64,000 nt of DNA from contig BTPG01000001.1 of the NCBI GenBank assembly GCA_036245525.1, forward strand, positions 182,139,250 through 182,203,249. The letters run 5' to 3'. The DNA comes from Semisulcospira habei (Eukaryota; Mollusca; Gastropoda; Semisulcospiridae). Below are positions 45,190 to 54,578 of the stretch, piece after piece. The translations under genes and the position numbers were made by a program. The notes under the pieces were generated by a model. The model was given only the letters and a program-made list of their open reading frames with translations. It did not search any database and was not told the origin of the DNA. Positions within the stretch are counted from its first letter, which is position 1, and every line of letters begins with the position of its first letter.

Positions 45190-45774
45190 TGGCTTGACTT
45201 CGCGAACGAAGATTTTATAGGAGTTGCCCACGACGTCTGCAGGCTTGTTCGTGGCTGCGGAGGCCAATCCGAGACAGGCAGGTTCGACCGCAGTGGCTGC
45301 AGGGGAAGGTATGGCCAGGGTTCTGAGCTGCGGCATCTCTGTTTTTTCTCCTGAGCCGCTTGTCCTTAAGGCTAGCTCTGTGAGAGTCCTCAAAGGAGAC
45401 AGCTGCCTTGTAAATGGTGGAGCGCCAGGTGTCACGGTCCGCAGCAAGCGAAGACCACTGGTGGTGGTCGATTTGGCAGGCACTAAGTGACTTCTTGAGA
45501 CAGTCTTTGTATCTCTTCTTTGGTGCCCCTCTGTCACGGTGTCCAGTAGCAAGCTCGCCGAACAGGGTGATCTTTGGTAGGCGATGATCCTCCATCCTGG
45601 AGACATGCCCCGCCCAGCGGAGCTGTGTCCGCAGCAGCAAAGCCTCGATGCTCACAGTTTCAGCCTGTTCAAGGACCTTGACGTTGGTGACATAGTCACT
45701 CCAGTGAATGCCAAGGATGGTACGCAGGCAGCGCTGGTGGAAGCGTTCGAGGAGTCGTAGTTGGCTGCGGTAGA
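45190..45774 (-). mobile_element. LINE 3' part, split by the Polinton
   Basis: The minus-strand frame reads, from the Polinton junction, YRSQLRLLERFHQRCLR, LGIHWSDYVTNVKVL, LRWAGHVSRMEDHRLPK and a C-terminal C-x2-C...H-x4-H finger, the standard end of this LINE group. The N-terminal continuation, ending LLYGSESW, lies across the Polinton at 62109-62230. Removing the element and one copy of GGGCCC rejoins the frame without a gap. Confidence 0.93.
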
Positions 45775-45780
45775 GGGCCC
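45775..45780. repeat. Polinton target-site duplication, left (GGGCCC)
   Basis: Identical to 62103-62108. Six bases is the duplication size known for Polinton integrases. Confidence 0.95.
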
Positions 45781-46110
45781 GAGAGAAGATAAAAGAGAGA
45801 GGCCTGCGACACCTATGTCAGTAATACCGTATCGATACTTCTAAATCAGGGTAAATTACATACGTAATTACGTTAATGACACCTATGTCAGTAATGCCGT
45901 ATCGATAGTTTTAAATCAGGGTAAATTACATAGGCTACTTTTCAGAATTTCCAATCTCCCGTTATCCCAATTCTCAGTGCAAAGAATGTATCTGATTCAC
46001 AGCATAATGCCCTCTTAACAAACTGCGTAATACACCCCCCCCCCCCCACCACACTTCACCATACAATAAACAATAGTCAATTGACACGGCGACACAACAA
46101 TGCGCAGATT

Positions 46111-46145
<35 letters not shown>

Positions 46146-46845
46146 CTTGACACGGCCACACAATTAACAGTGCGCTGATTCAGTCACTGCTAAACAAACT
46201 GCGTAATACACCCACCCCCCTTCCCCTTAAACGTCACCACCCTCCGCACTCATCCATACAATTTCACAATAGACAATGCGCCGATTCACTTCTAAACAAA
46301 CTGACCTACTTTCGCACTTCACCATACAATACACACTAACATGGCCACTCAATCAACAGGGCGCTCAAGGAAATACATGCATAACCTCAAGCTGGTTCTG
46401 AAAAACAGCCACCTTCGTTCAGGCGCGTTATGATTGGACCTGTTCTGAAAAATATGCACCGAACTTGTTTCGTTATGTACCCTACTTGAGTCAATATGTA
46501 CGAGACCAAACACAATATTCATAAATGAATTTATAATTTTTTTAAATATGTATCAGACCCTACACGATATTCAAAAAGTTTTTTAAATATGTACCAGACC
46601 CTATGGTTTTCTTTCATATATTCAAATAGCCAGCGGCTTCACACACCCACAATGTGGGCAGGGGAAAAAACCCACTCTATGTATAAACACCATGAAGTCT
46701 TCACAGACACAGAGCCAAAATGAGTTTGCAACCTGTTGGAAAACAGAGAAAGCTTTAAGATAAGGCCCTTCTTGTGAGTAGACTGAAGGGTATTTAGTGT
46801 TGACTTCTGCGCAGGCCAGCCCTAACAGGACTTGTGACACATGCA
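45781..46845 (+). repeat. Polinton left terminal inverted repeat
   Basis: Pairs with 61042-62102 reversed. Extreme end GAGAGAAGATAAAAG versus AGAGAGGATAAAAG on the right, a one-base length difference. Contains C-run and (CT)n tracts that differ in length between ends. A 74-codon frame is present in both copies but has no recognisable domain. Confidence 0.97.
45808..45933. repeat. Subterminal 70-bp tandem repeat in the Polinton TIR
   Basis: GACACCTATGTCAGTAAT...CGTATCGATA...AAATCAGGGTAAATTACATA occurs twice (45808-45877 and 45878-45933), and likewise at the right end. It could be a recognition site for the integrase or replication proteins; that is inference. Confidence 0.85.
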
Positions 46846-47071
46846 CTGACAAAGGGTGGTGTGTGATAGGCTAGTTTTGCCTGAAAGATTTTACAGTGCT
46901 TATGACCAGGAAGGTTAAAACTGTTACCTCAGTGAAACGACGCCTTTTATTTTCAGTTTAGTCCGTGTTTCAGCACAAGCGTGACGTGCCTACTAATACG
47001 TTCGGATTTTATAGTGATTTCGGTATTCAAAATGGGCTGTGAAGGATTAAAACCAAGCTAAGTGAATACTT
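46846..47071. other. Spacer between left TIR and capsid gene
   Basis: AT-rich; no gene seen. Confidence 0.5.
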
Positions 47072-48342
47072 TTAATATATGTGACTACTTAGCCTGCTCT
47101 CAGCTATGTTTAACTGAGCGTCAAAAATCAGATATAGATATATATTTATTAATCCATCGGTTTCTGTTTTTTTCTGTATTTGAATTGAGATTCCGTCACT
47201 ACCGTTTTCGATAATACGGCCAGAACCATGAAGGAAATTATCCTCCGTAGAACGCAGATCTAGCCACAGTGCGTACTTGTCTGTCAGGTATTCACCGATT
47301 CTTACGTCATACAGATGCAGATCTTTGCACGCAATATTTGCTGATTTTTCTCTAAGTCTTCCCCCAGCAAAATACTTTGTGATCTCATCATAGTGCTGAT
47401 ATCCCATCATTCCAGATGCAAAAATTTGATTAGGTCGGCCTTCGATTGTGTAATTTTCGGATTGTAAAATTTTTCTGAATCTCTTTTGTAAGGACTTTCA
47501 GGTTCAACAAATAACATAAGAATGCCTTTCAGTGACCTAGCAGGCGTGTTTAGGTTTAAGTTCCAAATTTGGTCCATTTTGTTTTTATTAATTAAACTGT
47601 GTCTAATCACTCGATCATAATAAATTGGAAGTCTTGACTGGTACTGATTTTGAATGAGTCTGGCTAGTTCAGTATGCGTGACAATCTCATATTCCAAGGA
47701 AATGTTAGAGATCTTATATGATGCATTGAGATCCGTTGATTTGATAACTTTGGAGTAGTCATTAAAGGTTAGTTCAAAACTCAGGCGGTCATTTAGTGCC
47801 CCTTGGTAATAAGGCGAATGTCCTGTTAGGATTTCAAATTCGAGTGGAATGCAAAACCTATTTCCATATGTTTCGGCCACAATAACGTCCTTGCCTTCTG
47901 TGGTTGTTTTGTCTGATGCATTTATTCGAATTTTCATAATGCTATCTGACTGTATACCTTGGTAAATACGATCCTCTCGTTCTTCTCTTGTAAGCCACAA
48001 ATCCGTGTAGCAGTAGAACACATCAGCATCGTCAAGACTAAACACTTCCTGTCCTTCAAGTTTAACTTTAATATTCTTAATAATTGCTCTACCTAGATTG
48101 TTAACTAGTGTTCTTTTGTCATCTGCGTCCGATGAAAGTTCAATATTAAAAGCAAGGCGAGCAGTACCAGGAACAATAACGTCACTGGGGCCTAGGTTTG
48201 GAAACTTGACAGTAAGAGTCTGGTTTTGGTCTATAGTACTAGGATTGTTTGTGATGACAATTGATTGTCTAACTGCTTTAACACCGAAAGGTTCACGTAG
48301 TTTTCTGTGTGGGTCTAACTTTGATCCGTAGGACTGTGTCAT
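47072..48342 (-). pseudogene. MCP: Polinton major capsid protein (double jelly-roll), one frame break
   Basis: Builds the icosahedral shell (family knowledge). The first frame runs from ATG 48342 to 47407 (about 311 residues) and contains LNTPARSLKGILMLF and EKFYNPKI, typical of Polinton capsid proteins. The C-terminal part (47072-47410, 112 residues) is in another frame and carries LDLRSTEDNFLHGSGR and the DAQLNI end block. The break lies just upstream of the 47407 stop, where a few codons seem to be missing compared with relatives, so a small deletion is likelier than programmed frameshifting. The longer start at 48357 uses TTG and is not preferred. Divergent from the 408-aa gene. Confidence 0.88.
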
Positions 48343-48383
48343 TTTTATTATGCACAATAAAAAAAATTAAATTAATAAAAACA
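48343..48383. promoter_or_regulatory. Bidirectional promoter region, capsid / 408-aa gene
   Basis: Only 41 AT-rich bases separate the two divergent start codons, with AATAAAAAAAATTAAATTAATAAAA. The same spacer is kept in fragment B (8674-8714). It must hold both start regions unless transcripts overlap. Confidence 0.55.
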
Positions 48384-49607
48384 ATGGCCGCGGGAGGATT
48401 TAATCATGAAGATTTTGAAATGGATGACACGTATGATTTTGGTAATACAACAGATATGGCAGATATGACTGGTACAAGAAATATTTACAGTTTACGTCAC
48501 GAACTTTTAGAAACCAAAGTGAACTCATTTTATGATCATGTTGGTGGCCGCCCAGACAACATAGACCCTAACCAGTTTGAACTTGATGGCAAGGGTCATT
48601 TATATTTAAATACTGTTGACAAAGGAAAAGTACTATTGACTAACAAAAAAGACCCTAGTAGGTTTAGGGCTTTAAGTACAATAAAAAATGAAGGCGGTGT
48701 TAGTGCCTTGCGTCAACTTGGTATTGGTGGGTCTCCTATCACGCCAAGACTGGTTAGTGTGCTTCAAGACACGCAAACAAAGTTACCAACAGGGCAAGAA
48801 ATTGAAATGGCACCAGTAACAAGCCTACCAGAAATAGCAAACACAGTGATACAAGAAACCTCATTTACTGAAGGACAAATAAATGATGCTATGAAAACAA
48901 TAGAAGATCCACCTTTGTCAATGCGGGAGATTATAGGGTTAGATAAATCACTGCAGACAATAAGAGGTGAGATGGTTAATAATCTTGCCAAACTGGGAGA
49001 ACTTGATAAACACATTGAACGTGAAAAGGAGAAACTGGCTACCGCAGACAATGGGAATCTTGACACAGAAATGAAAGAAAGAATCCAACACAGATTAAAT
49101 GATTTGCAGATAGAAAGATCAGCGAGGTTAGAAGCGATTAGTATTGGAAGGGAAAAACTGAAATCACAGGTCAACAGGATTAGAGAAACTATTCAAAAAA
49201 TACTTCACGAAGACACTACTCTGGCTGAGAGACTTAAAACACTTTTCAGAGAACAGGGTATCACAATTGCCAGTTTAATTACAGCTCTGGGGTTTATTAT
49301 CAGTACAGTTGTGTTGGCTGTAACGGGTGGTGGTTCTCCACCTCCAGCACCACCAACCCCAGTCCCCACAGATCCAAAAGACTTACAGTCGTGGGTAAAG
49401 AAACAGTTGTCACACATATCAGACTTGCTTAAGAAATTGGCTCTGAAAGCAGTAGACTCGTTACCTGGCATTTTAGGCACGGTTGTCAGTTGGTTGATTA
49501 GTACAGCGGCAAAGGCAGTAGGGTTTATGGCAGAACATGTTTGGATCTTTTTGGTGACAGTAGGAGGGTTAATAGTGGGTTATTTAATGAAACAGGTAAA
49601 GAAGTAA
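48384..49607 (+). CDS. Polinton coiled-coil and membrane protein (408 aa)
   Basis: Begins MAAGGFNHEDFEMDD with an acidic N-terminus. The middle (about residues 180-285) is rich in heptad-like Glu/Lys/Leu and probably a coiled coil. Then follow the conserved REQGITIASLITALGFIIST hydrophobic segment, a Pro-rich hinge, an amphipathic Lys-rich segment and a second hydrophobic helix near the C-terminus. I know this architecture as a common Polinton protein of unassigned role; a virion internal or membrane-active role is inference. The ATG at 48384 matches the homologue at 8715. The last 24 bases overlap the convergent 425-aa gene. Confidence 0.82.
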   Translation: MAAGGFNHEDFEMDDTYDFGNTTDMADMTGTRNIYSLRHELLETKVNSFYDHVGGRPDNIDPNQFELDGKGHLYLNTVDKGKVLLTNKKDPSRFRALSTIKNEGGVSALRQLGIGGSPITPRLVSVLQDTQTKLPTGQEIEMAPVTSLPEIANTVIQETSFTEGQINDAMKTIEDPPLSMREIIGLDKSLQTIRGEMVNNLAKLGELDKHIEREKEKLATADNGNLDTEMKERIQHRLNDLQIERSARLEAISIGREKLKSQVNRIRETIQKILHEDTTLAERLKTLFREQGITIASLITALGFIISTVVLAVTGGGSPPPAPPTPVPTDPKDLQSWVKKQLSHISDLLKKLALKAVDSLPGILGTVVSWLISTAAKAVGFMAEHVWIFLVTVGGLIVGYLMKQVKK

Positions 49608-50861
49608 TATTCCTAATCCTGTTAATCCTATTACCAATGCAGTTCTCTCTGACTCATGTGTGTCAAGGATTGGTGTTGGTGTTATCGTTATGGGTACCGG
49701 TGTCAAAGCTGGAGCTGTTACTGTCTGTACAGGTGATGATGTTACTGGTGCCGTGGGTGTTACCGTCTGTAATGATTTTAATGACTGAACATGTGTGGTT
49801 GTGGCCCCCAAGTTTACAGATTGATTGAGTCCTAATTTCTGACCAACACCTGCAACAACTATTTCATTATTATAATTTGTTATTGTCCCCATTTGAAGTT
49901 GAAGGTCTGATGGTAACATGTATAACCCAGTGCCAACTACAAAGTCAACTTTTGATCTGGCATATCTGAGTACATCTTGGTAACGTTGTATGCTTGATGG
50001 GAGATCAACTGATGAATTTACTGAATCTTCAAGATTAGCGAGAAACTGTTTTTGAGATTCAAATATACCACTTCCATTCAAAATATTCGATTTTGTTAGT
50101 GATTGTGCACCTAGTATACACCAGACATATGTTCTGATAGACTCATTGATGCGCTCGACTCCCGCTTGAGTAAATCCGTCACTCCTGTCCAAGACAAATG
50201 TTGACCATGCGTTAGATTGTTTCTGTTCTATTGAGCCTAACCAGACTTGTGATTTTGATGAGAATGAAGTGTAGGGAGGCCAGTAATCTTGAGGGTATTG
50301 TCTATGACTCAAAGCATAATATAATGTACCAATGCCTTTGTGATCATCAAGTTTTTGTGTAAAGTCATACTTAGTGCTTATGTTAAACTCATTACAGATG
50401 CGTTCAAATGCTTTCATATCCATGGGGTTGTTATACCTGTTGAAACTGGATTCAGTTGGTAGTGGTGTATGCAGTTCTGACAGTATACGTCTAAGCTGGT
50501 AGTAAGTGTGGAAACGATACACAGACCTAATCAGTTTGTTTGAGTGATTCAAATGGTCTGTAAAAGAAACGCCACAGCCTGTAGTTGAGCATAGTATAGC
50601 AAAGTTAAGTTGGTTTTGAAACATCTGTAGTGGACTTGAAGACCACTTTCTTGCTGTAGCATCGTCTGTTATTGGAGGGTTTAGGTAATGATCAAAAGGG
50701 TTGGGTACTTTGACTTGGAATAGATCTTGTTCAGACACAGCAATATCAAGCTGATTTAACTGAATTATTTTCTGTTCATAAGTAGGTGCAACATTATACT
50801 TGGCATCCACGTTAAATTGAAATGCGTTTGTAGTGGTAATGGTTGGTGATTTAAATTCCAT
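49584..50861 (-). CDS. Polinton conserved protein with C-terminal anchor (425 aa)
   Basis: Starts MEFKSPTITTTNAFQF. The central part carries a conserved TGCGVSFTDHLNHSNKL...RFHTYYQLRRI block, which I recognise from other invertebrate Polintons. A Thr/Pro/Val-rich stalk (about residues 355-400) leads to a C-terminal transmembrane segment. Stalk plus anchor suggests a surface or membrane-attached virion protein, by inference. It diverges from the 237-aa gene with 24 bases between the starts. Confidence 0.8.
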   Translation of the reverse strand: MEFKSPTITTTNAFQFNVDAKYNVAPTYEQKIIQLNQLDIAVSEQDLFQVKVPNPFDHYLNPPITDDATARKWSSSPLQMFQNQLNFAILCSTTGCGVSFTDHLNHSNKLIRSVYRFHTYYQLRRILSELHTPLPTESSFNRYNNPMDMKAFERICNEFNISTKYDFTQKLDDHKGIGTLYYALSHRQYPQDYWPPYTSFSSKSQVWLGSIEQKQSNAWSTFVLDRSDGFTQAGVERINESIRTYVWCILGAQSLTKSNILNGSGIFESQKQFLANLEDSVNSSVDLPSSIQRYQDVLRYARSKVDFVVGTGLYMLPSDLQLQMGTITNYNNEIVVAGVGQKLGLNQSVNLGATTTHVQSLKSLQTVTPTAPVTSSPVQTVTAPALTPVPITITPTPILDTHESERTALVIGLTGLGILLLYLFH

Positions 50862-50885
50862 CCTTTTTTTTATGTGATAATAAAA
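50862..50885. promoter_or_regulatory. 24-base divergent spacer, 425-aa / 237-aa genes
   Basis: AT-rich spacer between opposing ATGs, conserved in fragment B (11243-11267). Too short for two separate core promoters, so the 5' ends probably overlap neighbouring coding sequence. Confidence 0.45.
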
Positions 50886-51599
50886 ATGTTTATAACCTTA
50901 ACAAATATTGACACAAGCAAACCAATGTGGTTAACTAATGGGATTGATAATTGTGATGGTAGCAAGGCTGTAGCTATCCATGAAATGTTCTACACAGTAA
51001 AGTGGTTTAATGTAACGGATGATGAAAATTATTCTGTAAGTGGAACTCTCGATGGTTTAGAAAAGGGTGATACTTTACGGGCCGGATATTATGACTTTTG
51101 TACTTTAGCTGAATGGCTTCAAAATGAATTTAAAATTAAAGCAACTTTAAACCCAGCTAATTTACTTGTTTCAATTGATTTTCCGAAAAGTGGTCAGTTT
51201 TCTTTATCAATTAGTCTTTTATTATTACTTGGATTTTTTAAAACAATAACACATCCAGATGAAGATTGGTCACAATCAGTTGGTAGTCTACTATCACCAA
51301 AAAAACCAAGAATAACTGGCAGATATCCTGTTCATTTGTCAGTACACACAGTGCTAAATGTTCATTTGAAAGAACTGAACACTACTGAAAATGTACACAA
51401 TGGAAAGCCTTCAACTTTGTTAAGATGCTTGCCGACTGGAACTGCCCCATATTGTGAAAATGTGGTTGCTAGATTTCCTAATTCTCAGTTTAAAAAATTA
51501 GGTTCTAGTTTCTTTGAATCATTGTGCTTATCTGTAACTAATCAGAATGGTAAACCAGTTGTAATGCATGATTTTTATGTTGTTTTGGAAATTAAATAA
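50886..51599 (+). CDS. Polinton beta-rich protein (237 aa), penton candidate
   Basis: Starts MFITLTNIDTSK and ends VVLEIK. It is predicted from sequence texture to be mostly beta strand, with a hydrophobic SLLLLLGF stretch and the conserved block NVHNGKPSTLLRCLPTG. Size and composition fit the single-jelly-roll minor capsid (penton) protein expected in Polintons, but the 291-aa gene next to it is an alternative; I cannot decide without structure prediction. Same-strand cluster with the next genes (21-base spacing). Confidence 0.7.
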   Translation: MFITLTNIDTSKPMWLTNGIDNCDGSKAVAIHEMFYTVKWFNVTDDENYSVSGTLDGLEKGDTLRAGYYDFCTLAEWLQNEFKIKATLNPANLLVSIDFPKSGQFSLSISLLLLLGFFKTITHPDEDWSQSVGSLLSPKKPRITGRYPVHLSVHTVLNVHLKELNTTENVHNGKPSTLLRCLPTGTAPYCENVVARFPNSQFKKLGSSFFESLCLSVTNQNGKPVVMHDFYVVLEIK

Positions 51600-51620
51600 T
51601 TTTATTTTTGTTTATAAAAA

Positions 51621-52496
51621 ATGAGTGGTGGTCCAAAGCCGAGAATCATACCAGTTGCGTGTCCAGTAACAGAGTTGAAAGATTTGGCAGACGTACAGGA
51701 TTTTGAGAAAGAGGGAGAAATTGGAGAAATATATGGTTTTGAACTTGATTCCTATGGCATGTACAAGAGAAAAGTAATTGTTGACATGAAAGATGGTGAA
51801 AAACAGATTCCTAAACTTGGTCAGCTACGTGATGTTACTGTACCTACTCCACCTGTAAATAATGTGCCCTACAACTTAATACATGTGGGTACTAAATGGG
51901 TTGTTTCACCTGTACCGGCACCACCACCCACAATTGACTGGGACATAAAGATTGAATTTATTAGTCCTTATGTATACACTGATGATGAAGGCGCCTTAGT
52001 GTTTAGGAAGGTTGTTAATTCTGGGCCGCTTATTGTAAGCCTTGTTCCAAGTTTTGCCCTAGACAACAATAGCAGAGAAAAACTGAAAGTTGAAAATTAT
52101 GAGAAACGAAGATATCTTCTTACAACTAGAAAGGGTAGATCAGATACTTCTGTTGTGTTTATGCCAGCAAGCTTAGTCGTGGCTAGAGAAGCGACAATAG
52201 TATTTGAAATTATCATGAAATCTGTTGCTACTGCTAAAGAGGCTCAAATTGCACAAGGAATTAAACTTACATGGGATGAAACAGTATCAGAATCATCAAA
52301 GGTCTTTATTGCTATTACAAAAAATAATGATGTTATTAATGTTTCGAGCAGTATTCCAGCTGTCAAGGTGGTGGTTGACAAAACAACTTTTGTTCGTCTA
52401 ACTTACATAAACCTTGAACACATTGATCTTGTTGCATTTTATTATGCTAGTAAATTGTATACTTTTGAAGAGTTGCAAAATGTAATTGCTGATTAA
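51621..52496 (+). CDS. Polinton conserved protein (291 aa)
   Basis: Starts MSGGPKPRIIPVACPV. A Pro-rich linker (about residues 70-110) separates a short N-terminal domain from a beta-rich C-terminal domain ending FEELQNVIAD. Nearly identical residues 130-291 in fragment B show purifying selection or recency. Function unknown; structural protein by context, and a second penton candidate. Confidence 0.75.
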   Translation: MSGGPKPRIIPVACPVTELKDLADVQDFEKEGEIGEIYGFELDSYGMYKRKVIVDMKDGEKQIPKLGQLRDVTVPTPPVNNVPYNLIHVGTKWVVSPVPAPPPTIDWDIKIEFISPYVYTDDEGALVFRKVVNSGPLIVSLVPSFALDNNSREKLKVENYEKRRYLLTTRKGRSDTSVVFMPASLVVAREATIVFEIIMKSVATAKEAQIAQGIKLTWDETVSESSKVFIAITKNNDVINVSSSIPAVKVVVDKTTFVRLTYINLEHIDLVAFYYASKLYTFEELQNVIAD

Positions 52497-52517
52497 AAAA
52501 ATATTTGTAAATAAAAA

Positions 52518-53144
52518 ATGGTGAACTTGTATCCACAAATACCACCTGAGCCTATTGAGCGTGATAAAACATTAAAGGCAGATTCATTCCGTTTAATGAA
52601 TATTACAGAAGCGTTGAAGTATTTGGAAGAAGAACAAGCAAAATACTCGAGGTGTAAACGCCGTTACAATACGGTTTTCAATTCTGTACACAACACATCA
52701 ATGGCTATGGGGGTGGTTTCAGCCGGATTATCTGTAGGAGGTATAACTCTTTTTGCAACGGGGGTGGGAAGTGTTATAGGAATTGCTGTTGAAGGTATTG
52801 GTCTTGTCACAAGTCTAGCATGCTTTGGTATGGAAGCCATTAACAAAAGATTTTATATGAAGTTGCAGAAGCATGAAGCCTTGAGTACGCTCGCAGCAGC
52901 TAAGCTGACGAGTATGAAACTTATTATTAGTAAGGCTTTGGAAAATAATGAAATTGACGATAACGAATTTAAGAGAGTCCAGGATGATTTGGCTAACTAT
53001 AAACAACAGAAGTCTGAAATACAGAATAAGATGCGTAGTCAGGCTATAAATGTTGAAGAGCTAAAGAAATCTTTTTTAGAACAAGGAAAAAAGATAGGCG
53101 TAGAAGAAACTATGAAAAAAGTTCGAGAACTTACAAGCAAGTAA
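52518..53144 (+). CDS. Polinton helical membrane-active protein (208 aa)
   Basis: N-terminal soluble helix, central glycine-rich hydrophobic hairpin (about residues 62-105, MGVVSAGLSVGGITLFATG), and a Lys/Glu-rich C-terminal coiled coil. I recognise this layout as common in marine-invertebrate Polintons. Near codon 190 the sequence A AAA AAG (53087-53093) lies in the correct frame for -1 slippage, and the -1 frame stays open to 53245. Confidence 0.78.
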   Translation: MVNLYPQIPPEPIERDKTLKADSFRLMNITEALKYLEEEQAKYSRCKRRYNTVFNSVHNTSMAMGVVSAGLSVGGITLFATGVGSVIGIAVEGIGLVTSLACFGMEAINKRFYMKLQKHEALSTLAAAKLTSMKLIISKALENNEIDDNEFKRVQDDLANYKQQKSEIQNKMRSQAINVEELKKSFLEQGKKIGVEETMKKVRELTSK

Positions 53145-53245
53145 CGATAGGTTTTGGTAATCCATTATTTTTGTCATACACTTCGCAAAGAGATGTCATG
53201 CCTGCTCATTTGATGCCATCAGCCCCACCACCAGATTATTACTAA
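53057..53245 (+). other. Open -1 frame ending in a PPxY motif
   Basis: The frame is open from 53057 to the TAA at 53243-53245; the only ATGs are at 53198 and 53213. Its last part reads like protein (GFGNPLF...PAHLMP) and ends with APPPDYY, a PPxY motif used by viral proteins such as adenovirus pVI to recruit NEDD4 ligases (family knowledge). It could be a short separate gene whose start was lost, or a frameshift extension of the 208-aa protein. Confidence 0.45.
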
Positions 53246-53312
53246 AAAAAAGTTTTCTTGTTGTCCTTGTAACTTGAGAAATCTGTCCGAGTGTCTTATG
53301 ACTTGGGTTAAG

Positions 53313-53391
53313 AACTTATGATAACTAACGTCAAAGTTACTTGTAAGTTGTAGGTAACTTTGAAATTAGTTATCAAGTAAGATCATAAGTT
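53313..53391. repeat. Imperfect hairpin in the only long intergenic space
   Basis: AACTTATGAT...AACTAA...CAAAGTTAC pairs with GTAACTTTG...TTAGTT...ATCATAAGTT, with a 10-base bulge in the right arm. It lies 36 bases before the 173-aa gene and could be a transcription-processing or regulatory structure. Confidence 0.7.
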
Positions 53392-53426
53392 ATTCACAGG
53401 CAAAGTTTTTTTTATTTTATTATAAA

Positions 53427-53948
53427 ATGAACCAAGACGAATTACTTCTTCTTAATGATATCAATGCGGTAGAGAACAAAGACTTAGACTCGAAAAAACA
53501 ACGCATTCTTTCTGTTATTGTCTCAGGCAAATCAAAGACTTATCTCGGAAAACAATACATGGTAGAAGACATAGAGTCTCTCACCGCTGACGAACTATTA
53601 AAACTTCATGCTAAATATGAAAACCATATTGCTTCACTAATGACACGCGATTTAAGCAGGTCTCTTATTTACCTATACACAAAAGCTGTTAATCACTTCA
53701 TACCAATAGACACTGACAGCCTTTCTCATGATCTCGAAAGCAACCCTATAGTTTCTAGTTCGATTGGCAAATTAGCATGTACCATGTTTTACAAGTTTGG
53801 CAATTACCTTGCACCTGCCGTAACTTTGATGGTAACTAGTAGTTATATCGATTTTTCAAAAATAAATTTTACTGCAGAAGAAAAAGAAGTATCAAATGGA
53901 CGAGACGACTCCAGTTTTGACGCAGGTTCAAACTGTGACGAAGACTAA
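53427..53948 (+). CDS. Polinton conserved protein (173 aa)
   Basis: Homologue of 5196-5747. Helical protein with LMTRDLS, a hydrophobic block and LESNPIV...GKLAC. The C-terminal ~20 residues are acidic and overlap the next gene by 53 bases. Function unknown; common in invertebrate Polintons as far as I recognise. Confidence 0.8.
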   Translation: MNQDELLLLNDINAVENKDLDSKKQRILSVIVSGKSKTYLGKQYMVEDIESLTADELLKLHAKYENHIASLMTRDLSRSLIYLYTKAVNHFIPIDTDSLSHDLESNPIVSSSIGKLACTMFYKFGNYLAPAVTLMVTSSYIDFSKINFTAEEKEVSNGRDDSSFDAGSNCDED

Positions 53949-54297
53949 AAGTCCAGGCCGTGTTGATGCTGGAAAAAGACTGGCTGAATGGAACAGGCAA
54001 AAAAAAATACAGATTCAAAAAGAACAAAATAATATAACTGATCCACCATCAACAGCACCAGAGCCGTCACTCCCTAATCAAAGTGAGAGACAAACAACTA
54101 AGTCTAACCCTCAAACAACAAAATATATAGTTGCTGGATTTGCTGTAGGATTCTGTTACGTAGGTTACCAATTATACAAAAAATACAAACCACAGACTCA
54201 AACAGTGTCCAAAAAATCAAGCACTCCAAAAATAAAAGAAGAAGTCTCCACATTACCAACAGTGTCAAAACCTTTGGACTCATTTTACATGCAGTAA
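53896..54297 (+). CDS. Polinton single-span membrane protein (133 aa)
   Basis: Thr-rich N-terminus, conserved AGKRLAEWN motif, one transmembrane segment (about residues 77-92) followed by a Lys-rich KKYKP stretch. Homologue of 4802-5290, where a Gly-Pro-Val insert makes it longer. Function unknown. Confidence 0.76.
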   Translation: MDETTPVLTQVQTVTKTKSPGRVDAGKRLAEWNRQKKIQIQKEQNNITDPPSTAPEPSLPNQSERQTTKSNPQTTKYIVAGFAVGFCYVGYQLYKKYKPQTQTVSKKSSTPKIKEEVSTLPTVSKPLDSFYMQ

Positions 54298-54333
54298 ATA
54301 AATTAATTATTTTAATTTTTGTGGTATAAGAAA

Positions 54334-54567
54334 ATGAACGACGCAAATAATAATATCATGAACCTTGTGTATCACTCTGCCGTAATCAGCGGATTAGCAG
54401 TAGCTTATTCTATGCTGGGAAAAAGTCTACTCAAAATGAAATCAGCAGACCTCAGTAGACTCGATTTCGAAGACAGCGCTAAGCTAATTGCAGTTGTTAC
54501 AGCGTCAATTGCGACAAAAAATTTTCTTGTTAAGCAAGGAATTATTCCAGAAAATGTTTCTATGTAA
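54334..54567 (+). CDS. Polinton small hydrophobic protein (77 aa)
   Basis: Start at 54334 (MNDANN) chosen by alignment with 4536-4766; the ATG at 54319 adds five residues. Two hydrophobic segments with SRLDFEDSAKL between. Twelve bases before the next gene. Confidence 0.75.
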   Translation: MNDANNNIMNLVYHSAVISGLAVAYSMLGKSLLKMKSADLSRLDFEDSAKLIAVVTASIATKNFLVKQGIIPENVSM

Positions 54568-54578
54568 ATAAAAATATT

